Positions 11,901 through 23,900 of a stretch of DNA of 64,000 nucleotides are shown in pieces. Source of the DNA: Chamaecyparis obtusa (lineage: Eukaryota; Streptophyta; Pinopsida; Cupressales; Cupressaceae). A program made the position numbers and the translations under genes. A model generated the notes under the pieces. That model did no database searches. It was not told the DNA's origin and saw only the letters and a list, made by a program, of their open reading frames with translations. Position 1 is the first letter of the stretch. Each line of letters begins with the position of its first letter. Location: NCBI GenBank assembly GCA_027943335.1, contig BSBK01003560.1, forward strand, positions 871,001 through 935,000, read 5' to 3'.

Positions 11901-14900
11901 ACCACAATCGTATCCAATGTGGTAGGGATAGAGGACATATTCTCCATGTATGAGTAAGCCATGTGTGACTTCACCATCATCTTTGAATGAGTAGCTATAG
12001 AATGATCAATTCAAATATTATCTAGAAGCATGGATAAAGGAATGCATCTATTGATGCCATCTCCTATCAATCGACCCACAATTACATGTACCTATCTATT
12101 GTGACCTTTTCACACCATCACCCCATTACAAATGGGGACCCCCTCTTTTTGCTTGTCAATTGTGTCAGTCTTAGGGTTTTGGCAATAAAGCTTCAACTTG
12201 AGCTCCAAAAGTTTCAGTTTTACATTGAGAAGTGTTTAAGTCAACAAGGTTGCAAATATGGACAAGTCATAAAGTTTTGTGGTCACCTAGGTCAAGTTAT
12301 AAAGTTGGTTGAATTCTAAGAAAAAATCCCTAAGTGTATGGATGTTTTGGCTAATCAAATGGTCTTCAAGATATATTAATGCCTCATTTTACTTGTTAAT
12401 TTGGACTAAAATGATGAAATCATGCAGAAGAGGTGCAAAGTCCTTATGAAGATCGAATTTCTACCATGTTTAGACCAAGAGTCCCTATGGAAATCAAATT
12501 TCCACTAAGTCCTAATGCAAAGTCCTAAGGGGGTTGATTTTCCACTCCTGGAGGACAAGAACAAGTAAAATCCAAGTTCAAAAGGCCATTAGTCCCTATA
12601 GGAATTGAATTTCCACTCCTCAGAGGCATAAACAAAAGAAAATCATGTTGACGATCCCATTAGTCCTTATAGAGGTTGAATTTTCACTCTAGGGCATGAG
12701 GAACAAGGTCAAAAGCTAAAAGTCCCTATAGGGGTCTTTTTCCAGTAGCCAAACACTTTGAAAATCCTTTGAAGTGGAAAAACCCTATGGACAAGGAATC
12801 TCCATTTTGTCCTATGAAGGTTGTTTCTCCACTGACTTAAAACTAAGAAAATTTTTGGAGAATGGAGTGGAAAGTCCTTATGGACATGGATTTTCCACCA
12901 GTCCCTATGACTACAGATTTTCCACTTGTCCCTATAGAGCCACAATTTCCACTTGAAGAATTAAGAACCCAATTTGTCCCTATGGACAAGGAATTTCTAC
13001 TTGCCCCTATGCCTATAGAATTTCCACTTGTCCCTATATGGGTCAATTTTCCCTTTAAAGAGTAAGATGAATGAATGAAGTGAAAGCTATGTTGAGATCA
13101 AGATTGTCCATATAGGGGTCAGTTTTCCCCTTGATATACAAATGAGCAAGTGTTATCCTTATAAGGGTCGTATTTCCCCTTTGGTTAGTGAATGAACAAG
13201 TAAGATGGAATTTCGAAGGGACTACTTTGTCCCTATGAGGATCGAATCTCCATTGGGGACAAGGGAAAGAGCAACAAGAAAATGTCCATAATGACATCAA
13301 ATTTCCCTTTGGGGATGTGATAAAGGCTTCAAGGAGATCCAAATGCAAGTGTGGAGAGGGTCCCTATATAGGTCAATTCTCCACTAAACCCAAATGCTAC
13401 GAAATGTTCAAGTTTAAATACAACCAAATTGTCCTCATATTGATGATCCTCTACTAGCTGGGTGAAGTGCGAAGTAAATAAAGAATACAATCAGATTGTG
13501 GTCCCTACAAGCATTGAATATCCACTTGGATGATTAAATGAAGGCTTGATAGAAAAATTCAAAGGAAATTAATTGAAATCAACTTGCACGAAGTTCGATG
13601 TCTTAAGAGGCAAAAATCTATAATCCCACATTCATTGTGGAGATGTTCACCAAAGCCCAAAACACTTTAAAAGACCACCAAGTAGTACGAGTGAAGCACA
13701 GTACAAGGAGTCAATTCAAGACTAACGACAAAAAGGGAGAGATCGAAAGCTAATCAATCAAAGAGAAGACCATTAGCAACCAGCAATCCAAGAAAAGATT
13801 AAAGATGAACGAGGGGAGGCACTAGTGCAAGAAGATCAAACATTTTAAAGTTTGATATAAACAGAAAATCTGATATACCCCATCTGAAAATACTCTTTGA
13901 AAAGGGCTTCCAGGTTCAAACCCCAGGTTCAAGTCTGAGAATTGCCCTCATATAAAATCGGCGATTTTATAGGAAGTCGGAGAAAACTTTGGGATTGCCT
14001 TCCTTTTGCACAAACTAAGGCACAAAGTCACAATCAATTTTTTTTGGAGAATCATAGGTAAAAATCAAAACTTTACGGGTTGAAACTCAATGCTTCAGAC
14101 CAAAGGTCTGAAAATTTCTCCAAGGGATGCTTTGAATAGAAAAATCAGAGAATTGTAGAGCTTGCCCTCCTTCAAATCTGACCTAGGGCAATTGAGCATA
14201 TCCATTCCTCTTTCCAAAAATCAGAATTTTTAAGTGAGGAAGCAGCCAGGTAAGGAAATTTGCAGGTGTCTTCAGATTTTGTGGAGAAACCAATCAGATT
14301 TTAAAATACTACTTTCATTATCAGATCTTTGGATTAATGCCTGAATGATGTTTTGCAAAGTATTTAAGTCCAAATTTTTGAGTTTAAAGGGCTATTTTCA
14401 GACTTGTCTTCACACTTGATTTTCAGACATTGTTTTCAGACTTAAACTTCATTTTGCAACCTTTAATGCTCTGATTTACTTAAGTCATAAAGCCTTGAAT
14501 CAATAGCGCAATCAAGGATAGTAACGTTTGAAATTTGTTTTCTCAATCAAATTTCTTTGCAAAATGCTAACTTTGAGCTTCATACAGGACAATGGCTGAA
14601 GCAAAAGGAGAGGCAACAGCAAGCAAAGCGCAGATGAAAAGAATCATCGAAGGCTATTATCCTAAATCCCAAATGTCTTCTAAGTGGAAAAATATTGGTG
14701 ATACCAACTTTGAGCACCTGAACATGAAGAGGATGAAGCGGAGGATGTTTGGAACCCAAGATCAACTACCTTCACCAATGGCCATCAACATAATGAAAAG
14801 TGGAATCTACCATGTAGCAGGCTTCTTTCTAGCTATCCAATGTAATGAACTCACAGTGGAGTATGCAAGGCACTATGATCCACAGTCAAGGACAGTCAAC

Positions 14901-17900
14901 ACCTTCAAAGGAGCAATGCTTGCATTTATTAGTGAGAAAGCAGTAAGGGAAACTTTTGCGATTCCTTATCATCAAAAGATGCAAGTAGGGACAAAAGAAG
15001 AAGCTCAATCTATGTCCGAGAAGAGACCAAAGGCATGTATGAATATCATAAACAAAAGATGGATTATTGAACCAAGGAGACAACACTCCAAGTTGCCCAA
15101 GAAATTCACAAGTACAAACGTCAAGGATGACTATTGTGATATGATCTTCATGCTGAACAAAGTCATGGGAGATCCTCAAGGAGCTTTACTTGAGAATTCG
15201 ATGTTCTATTTTAAAGAGGAGATGTTGATGTGAGTAATATAACCAATTCAACATGCAGAATCGAATACTTAGTATTCCAAATAAAAAACCAAATCTCCAA
15301 CTATCTCTTGAACAAGGAAGCTCATATGCTAAACAATGTATATGGATTGTGTAATTTAAATGAGACAACCCCAAAGTTCCTTCTAGTTGTGGACTCCAGT
15401 TGTAATGACGTGATATGCTGGTATCACTAAGGGACTTACACTAGTTCACTTGGACTTATCAACTTGACTTGTGAATGATATGGCAGTATGAGTGCAATGA
15501 ACTACTTCTAACTGATTATGAAATAGAATGCAAATACGAATGAAGGTTTAGGAATCGAATCTAATCCTAGGATGCAAGAGATTATGAATATCTTTGTGAC
15601 TCTACTAATATTCGTCTTGTCATCAACTCCACCAAGCTAGTGCAATCTTCTAGGGTAAATGAAATATGTTCAGATTATTGCCATTACATCAACAACATCA
15701 ATGAATGCATATTAATATGCAAGCAATAATTGAAGTAAAGCTTATTAATCTTCCAGTTGACCATGCAAGAAAAACTTAGAGTCAGCAAGCCGCTAGTGGT
15801 ACAAATTAGGCAAGCTCCACAAAGATGGATTCACAATTTCCTTCATCAAACTAAACTACTCAAAGCAAACTCTAAACTAAACACTTGAAGCAAATTTTAA
15901 ACTAAGTGAGGAATGTAGGAAAGCATGAAATACTCCAAAAAGTTCATAAGTATTCACCATGCAAAGACAACAATGAATATAGAACAAATCTGGCAGTATA
16001 TTAGCAACAATTTCTCCAACAATCTCTCCCTTTACAAATGATAAGGCCTTGCTTTTAAAGTTGTTTGATTACAATGGATGGCCAAGATCAGTTCAAGATT
16101 AAGGGACAAGATTATGCCAACAAAGCCCTAGTACAACTACTAGCTACAAGCATTAAATGCTTGACCAATTACAATGAAAACCCACCTTGTGGGCCAATGA
16201 AAAAATTACATTGCTTTGATTGATCAATCAGAAAATAGGTTAGGTAAAAGCATTATGTGGAGTCCACATGTACACTTAGCATGATCTAATTGGGTGCGCT
16301 TAAACACATGCAACTAGAATTTTCTGATTGGCTGAAGATGAATGGGTGCCACCTTAGCATACTTATCTTATACTTGAATTCCTTTGGAGATAAAGAAATA
16401 TCTCTCGATACACAACATTATTAAGTCTTCAGTTGTGATGGTGTATATTTCCAAATTGCTTCATCTTCATGAACTTTCTCCATCCTCTTTGGCTTTGAAA
16501 ATCTTCTCATTGTTATGGCTTGAACTTGCTTATGCTTGAAATCTAAATGTCTCAACCTTGGCCTTGTAGAAGTGATATAGGTGCTTCATGTAGTTGAATC
16601 CTTCAAATTGAACTTGGATTTCTGAACGAAAGTCAAGCTTTGATAATCTTCTCCACCTACTAGTAGCCTTGATCATTTTCTTGCACAGCTTGCTTTGGAA
16701 TTTCACCTTGATACTAATCTTGGGTTTGCACCTTCGATGGATGGTTGCACCTTGTTGATACTTGAAGTCTCCAAATGCACTCGCTTGAAATCTTGAGTTT
16801 GAATCTACCATCATCCCCTTCTTCCATAATTACCTTGCAAAACAAAAGAGATGATTGCCTTAAGTCCGCAAAATATATACGGAATTCCTTATAAAGTTTG
16901 CATTTTCACCCTCAAACTCTAAATCAAATAGTTGAAATCAACTTTAAAAATTCCTAAAACATGTTTCAACATGCAATTGTTAAAGGAAACCGAATTTGAT
17001 GGGAAAAATTGCATCTCAAGGTTGAATTGGAGGTTTATATGCTGGTGGAAATCTGATGGGTGTTGGACAATGGTGTCCAAGGCAAGTGCAGATTCCACTC
17101 CCTCTTTGGACAGCCTTGTCAAGTGGGAGTGGTCCACTCCTCCCTTGGAAAGCATCCAAGCTTTCCTCTCAACTTTTTCATGCCTTCTCTTATGAAACAA
17201 ACTCAGCTTTACCTTGTACCTTATCATTTTCAGAGTGAAACACACCTTGGATTATTAATTTGATTTTGAACTCGAGATTTTTATCATGAATTCCTCTTGA
17301 TTTAAGATCTGATCTCGCATTTTTCATGAAGGAAGTTGATCTTTCAACATCAACTCGAATCTGATTTCATAGTGTAAGTGCCTGATTGTAACTTTGAATG
17401 CTTATATTCACAATATTATGGTAAAATAATGAATGTGTTGTTAAACAATGATCATGAATGATCTATATATACAAGATGCAAGAGAATGTTTCTATAACGA
17501 ACAAGAGAGAGGAAATAGAAACATTCTTGTAGAGTGAAAGAGAAAGTTTCCATAACGAACAGGAGTTTATGGAAACATTACAAAAAGAGTGGCCATTAGA
17601 AATAGACGAAAGAGAGAGATAAAATTAGAAACTATCTATTATCGTAATACCTTCCCTTAATGGTCAATCTATCTTCAAAAAAACAAAAATTTGCATGTCC
17701 TCAAAAAGCGTAAAAGGCAGCCTCAGGTTGATCAGAGAGGTCTGGATGTTTTGCAATGTTGGCCTGTGGTTGGGTCCCACCCTGCTTCCACTGATTAGAA
17801 GCAATGCAAGCCCTACAGTCTCGAAGCATATGACCAAATTTGTGGCAGTAGTTGCACCAAATGTTCTTCTTGGAGCTATCCTGAGACCGAGCTGATGAAT

Positions 17901-20900
17901 GAGATGGGCCTTTGTCCTTGTGAAAGGATTGGGCTGAAAACGCTTGTTCAGAGGAGGACAAAGGAGCACTGCTACCAAACTATTGTTTCCAACAATCCTC
18001 CTGCAGAAGTTTGGTGCACAGATCTAAGAACTTTAGGTCAAAATTAGTTGCAGTAATGTTGAGCGTCTTAATAAAGCGCTCATAGGATGGTGGCAGGCTT
18101 TTTAGAGTAATGACCACCGTGTCCTCTTCCTCCATTGTCCAGCCAATGGCCTCAAGCTGATCCTTGATGTCCTTAATCTTCAGAAGATGTTCTTGTAAGG
18201 ACATATTCTCATCCATAATAATGGAGAAAAGTTGATTCTTCAAAAAGAAGGCTCTACTTTTATCTAGTGTCTCATGGAGATCCTTCAATACTGTCCAGAT
18301 CTTTGCAGCTGTCTTGCCAAACAGAATTTGAGGCAGTTGATCATCAGTAACTGAAAGCTTAATGAGCATAATCGCTTCACAATTACGTTCATCAAACTTG
18401 TCTTGAGTCACATTAGCTGTGGTAGGACAAGTCTCGGTACCTTGAACAAGCGCCTCAAGGCAGCGATACTCGAAAATCGTCAACATGCGCTGCTTCAAGG
18501 TGTTGTACTTCTTTTTGTTGAAACGCTAACTGCCTTTCAGCATAAAACTGGTGAGAGATGTCATAGCACGTTTTTCAAAGAAAAAATGTGAAAAATAGAA
18601 AAGGGCACAAACTTCAAGGCAGATTAACGGAAGACCCAAAAAATTTGAAGACACCCAGTGAAGAACTCAAAAAACCTAGATAGAATATGTTGTCAGATTC
18701 TGAATCTGCTAGCTCAAAAATTGAGGCACAGAAAATGATACACCCAGAAAAAAGTGAGACTAACCCAGTTGAGATCTCAAAAAACCCACCAAGAATCTAC
18801 AATTAGAATTTTGACATGGCACAGAAAAGAGAGTTTCGAAAGAAACCCTAGCCGTCTGGAATAACTTTGGAAAAATTGCAAATTGCTTGTAGAAATGGCG
18901 GATTTGCAGAAAAGGTTGCAGAAGACGACCATTAAGAGGGTCATTTTTGAAAAAACAAGCCAAAAAATGACAGTCGGAAGGAGAAATGACCAAAAAATGG
19001 TTGAAAATGCAGAATAAGGAAGCTCGCGTGAGTGACAGATTAAAAAACGCAGGGTTGAGACCTGTGAAGATGCCCACGGATTTGCAGTAAACTCTTGACA
19101 GATTTAAAATAGATTGCAAATATTCAAAAAGAAAAAAAAAATGAACAAAATGCCCAAAAACCTAGACGGGTGGGTGAGGAAAAAAATGCAAATTTTGAAC
19201 ACACTCGGGGCAAAAAAGCTTCAAAAATCTTGAACTAATAATTTCAAAAAAGAAATTAAAATTTTTCGAAGAGGCCAGGAATTTGCTCTAATACCATATT
19301 ATGGTAAAATAATGAATGTGTTGTTAAACAATGATCATGAATGATCTATATATACAAGATACAAGAGAATGTTTCTATAACGAACAGGAGAGAGGAAATA
19401 GAAACATTCTTGTAGAGTGAAAGAGAAAGTTTCCATAACGAACAAAAGGAGTTAATGGAAAGATTACAAAAAGAGTGACCATTAGAAATAGATGAAAGAG
19501 AGATAAAACTAGAAACTATATATTATCGTAATACACAATGGAGGCTGAATTGGTATCAAAGTTTCACCAAAACCTGAAGGCGTAAATTTAGGTAGGCTTG
19601 GACACAAGTGTCCAAGGCAAGTGCAGATTCCGCACTTTCCTTGGACAGCCCTGTCCAAGTGTAAGACTCCAACTAAATTTTGTCCCGATTTTCCCAGTTT
19701 AAGTGTATTGACATTTTGTCAAACAATTGTCATGCAAGGTCACTGTATACTGATTTCTGAGTTTAATGCTTGGTATTGATGCTTGTTTAAGATGGTTTTT
19801 ACATATGCCAATATAAAAAAAACATAACCAATCACTTTGCATTCAAAGTCATCAAAATGCCAACACCAAATGTCTTTATTATCATCATAACAAGTCTGAT
19901 TACAATGTTTATCAGGTCTGATATAAGTTTGACACCAATTACAAATCCTATTCAAATTAAATATTTAATTATCAAAACATGTTCCACATACCCGGAATCG
20001 AGTGCTCCAATTGTAGATTAGAATATGGATGAAAGAGAACTTTATTGCATATGCATTTTTGAGTTACAATACTCCTCCATGCTAGCGCTACTTCCCAATA
20101 ATGGCCAATTTCATCCAAGGAACAACTCTGAGTTATATCAATGTTATATAAGCAGTTAACCCTTATTACTGCCTTATAATTCTTATAAAAGAAACCTGCA
20201 CCAAAAACTGAACCTGTAGAATGCATAAACTCTTCATAAAATACTTCATAATTCAAGCACTATTTTCCTGAAATGGGTCAATTCCAATATGGGGTGGAAA
20301 TATGATTTAACAGCAATAATATCACCCTACAAAACACGTGTTTCAGACTTCCAAGCCCTGCAATAAATCTGAAAATAAAATCTGGGCATAAAACATGATC
20401 AAACGGCCATGATATTACCTTCAAAACCCAACACCATCTTCTTAACACCCATCCGTACCATTTAGGGAAAAGTGTGCAGCTGAAATGATAAAATATCTTT
20501 GAACCCTAGCAATAAAATCGCTGCCAATGGAATTACCAAACACACAAACCAATCCAATCTGCGCAACTATGAATTCTGGATGAATTCACCAAGAAAATAT
20601 CGGTGTTTCCGTCCAAATAGTTTAGATCAATCTGGATTTTCATCCAAAAAATTAGAGCCACCAGGGTTTCCATCCTAGGGTTGCTCAATTAGGAAGCCAA
20701 AGCTCTCCACGAGAAGTTTTATAAAAATCGAATGTCAATAATAAATCTCTTTCTCCCTGTCCCTCCTTTTATAGCCTTCTTTTCCAATGTTGAGAGAAAA
20801 GCTTTATTTTATTTCTACTATTTCATTTTTCCTCCAAAAGCAACTTTATGCTATTTTATTGATTTAAACTCCCTTGTTGCTCTGGAAAAGACCATTTCAT

Positions 20901-23900
20901 TAGTATAATGATATTTTGACAAACAAGGTCCCTGTTTTATGTGCCCAAGATTTAAAACTTCTCATCCTGGTTCAAACAAGCTATAACACTAAGGTTATCA
21001 TTACACAATTTTCATTAAAATAGCAACCTTAGTAAATTTAATTAAATTATAGCCAATAGTACACCCGCCTTGCAAAAATGACCAAAAAGCATCGGAATCA
21101 AAATCTGACAGCACAAAAGTGATCCCCATGATAAAAGATGATGACAGATCCCAACCAGGTGACTTACTAAAAATAGACACTCCCTCCAAGAATCTTGTAG
21201 CCCAAACCAAAAGCCGAAAATAACATCTGGAAGTGTCATTTAACTCTAAAATATTCGAGCTGATTGGAAATATCAAAACACCCTTTGAATCATATTGACA
21301 CAAACTCAAAAAGTCAACAACAACTACATTGCTAGAGGACTCGAAAATGGGGACATTACACCAAGGTAAGTGTGGATTCTGCACTACATTACGACAGGGT
21401 CCAAGCTTCTTTCCCTTAAACATTTCCGTGCTCTTCTCCTCCATAACAATTTTGTTTCACTTTGTCTCCTTCACTTTCACACTTGAACTTTCATACTTGG
21501 ATCGAAGTATGATAGTTTTGATTGCATTCCATCCTAAAATCTGAGGTTAGATCATGAATCTCTCAGCTTGAAAATCAGCCTGATTCAGACATCCATGTTT
21601 GAAAATGCTTCCACTCATGTTTGAAATCACCATGAACTCAATGTGGAGTCTCCTTTTAAAGGTGGAAAAGTGGGGATGCGTGGACATAAGTGTCTAAGGG
21701 AAGTGCAGATTCCACACTATGAAAAGTCCCTAGTTAACTTTGGTCATTTAAACCTGCAATCATGATTTGTTTGTTAATGACTTGTAATAAAATCTTATTA
21801 ATGTATAAATATATATTGGTGTAATTTAAAATGTTGGAACATAATAGGATGGACAAGGAACCTTCTGTCATTACTTTCCCTCCCTAACCGTACCTTCCTT
21901 ACAGACAGGCTAGTTTGGAGTTGGACAAGGAATCCCAGAATAGTTACTTTCCCTCTATTCATTATTTCTCCTTTACTCTACATCATAAGGGAATTTAAGG
22001 CAGACATAGTGGGCCCTTGGCTCAGTAAGTCTAAGCTTCCAGCCTAACCTCTTACCTACTCTCCTTCCTCCAAATATGATGAGAGATATCTTTTACAATT
22101 TCAGAATTAAGGTGGTGATGATGGAATCCATATCTTCACCATAAGGGAGTGTTAAGGAAGACATGGTGGGGTCTTGGCTCGGTAAGTCTAAGCTTCGAGC
22201 CTACCCTCTTACCCACTCTCCTCCCTCCACTTATGATGAGAGGTATCTATTCCTGAATTAAGATTGGGATGATTAACTGGTCTTGCATCTTCTAAGATTA
22301 TTCAGCAAATAATAGTAAAAGAATAAATTGCATTAACTTATATGTATTTTCCTGTTATTGATAACCTTGCATGATAACGGGATCTATTATGTGACAATTC
22401 TCTGCTAATTCTATTAGTGTTCATGTGTACCTGGCTTACTGCTCCCACTGGGATATATGTTGCCATTTGTTGCTCCCTTATCTGCAAGTACGTCACTATA
22501 TGCTCTTATGCATGCTTATTAATGGCACTGGTCACCATCAATAATTATCACGCTATCCGTATGATTGGTCCAGGAAGGTAGTATTGGACATCGATTCATT
22601 ATCTACATCAGTTGTAAAATTCACGAAATGGTGGGTTGAGCATCAAATCAACAAACTGAAGGTACCTAAGGATAGCTTAACTTATAACTTGATGGGTCAT
22701 CAACCATTGCGGGATGAGAGACCAAGGTAGCCCTTGGGAGTGAGAATTGAAGAGGGAGAAATTCCACTGGAGAGTGTTGAACGAAGAAAAGGAAAGAGTG
22801 TTGCTCGAGAAGTACAACCAAGAAGTAGGTGTAACCTTCACATTGAAGAACCCCAACAAAAGAGGCAAAGGTTAGAGACTACTCCTTCATCACCCATTTA
22901 GACTCTGAGTTTGCGGGAGATTGACCCATTCACCAAAGGAGAGGTAGAAACAAGTAGAAGTACGATAGAGTGGGAAGATTAAACGACCAAGCGAGTGCAG
23001 GACAGAGAAAGTAGTAACGCTTATTATGAATCTGCCCAAGGAGAAGATAGGTAACAAGATGTTGTTGTTGAGGAATGCCTTGGGGCCATTTTAGAGCAAG
23101 AAATGATGGAGACAGAAGTTCCTATGATAGAGGCAGAAATTCCTACAACAAAAGTAGATAATCCTAAGACAATGGTTGAAAGTCCTATCGCCAAGGAACA
23201 GATTGATGAAAGGGCAATACAAAGGCAAGAGGATATGTCACTCCATGATCAGAATGTTGTCATTCCAGATTGGTTAAAACAGAGGTTGCAGAGAAATCGG
23301 GAGAAAGAAATCGACCTGGCATTCGAGTTGTAGGAAATTCTAAACCGAGTCAACAGAACAGAACAAAAAGGCAAGGCCAAGAAGTTTGCAAACGTCATTA
23401 GAGGAGAATCCGGATCTATGACTTTACAATTTGCAGTCCCTATAGTTGATAAAACAAAAGATCACATTATTGTAGATGAATATAATGTGACGGAGTTGAA
23501 TTTGGGACATGCCTCACAGGAGCAAGTTATTGAAGAATTTGAAGATTTTGCACAAGCGATGAAGGAAAAAATGAGGAAACTGGAAGAAAAGTACCAGAAG
23601 TTGAAAGGTGAGAACAAGGCTTTGTGCGAATATCTAAATAGCTTATCCCATCTAGTGAGGGAAGAAAGCCAAGCCTCTGTTCCTCCTACAGTTCTTCTAG
23701 CTAAGTCAATGGAAGGCGTTGAAAGAATCAGGCAGATTTCTTAGAATGTAGAAGCTTGGATAGAAGGCATCCAGAGGGAAGCATACAGATTTGAAGATTT
23801 TGCACAAGCAATGAAGGAAAAATTGAGGAAACTGGAAGAAAAGTACCTAAAGTTAAAAGGTGAGAACAAGGCTTTGTGTGAATATCTAAATAGCTTATCC

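Larger units (their letters stand above)
17414..19533 (-). mobile_element. Non-autonomous Ty1/copia-type LTR element with gag only (TR-GAG type)
   Basis: Two direct repeats of 236-237 bp bound the element (17414-17649 and 19297-19533). They begin TATTATGG and end CGTAATA, a non-canonical TA..TA terminus instead of TG..CA. A perfect 5-bp target duplication CACAA flanks it. On the minus strand the 5' LTR is followed at once by TGGTATTAGAGC, one base from the initiator-Met tRNA primer site TGGTATCAGAGC. The 3' LTR is preceded by the polypurine run AAGGGAAGG. Between lie a gag gene and non-coding sequence; protease, integrase, reverse transcriptase and RNase H are all absent. The LTRs differ at about ten positions plus two small indels by eye. 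Confidence 0.93.
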
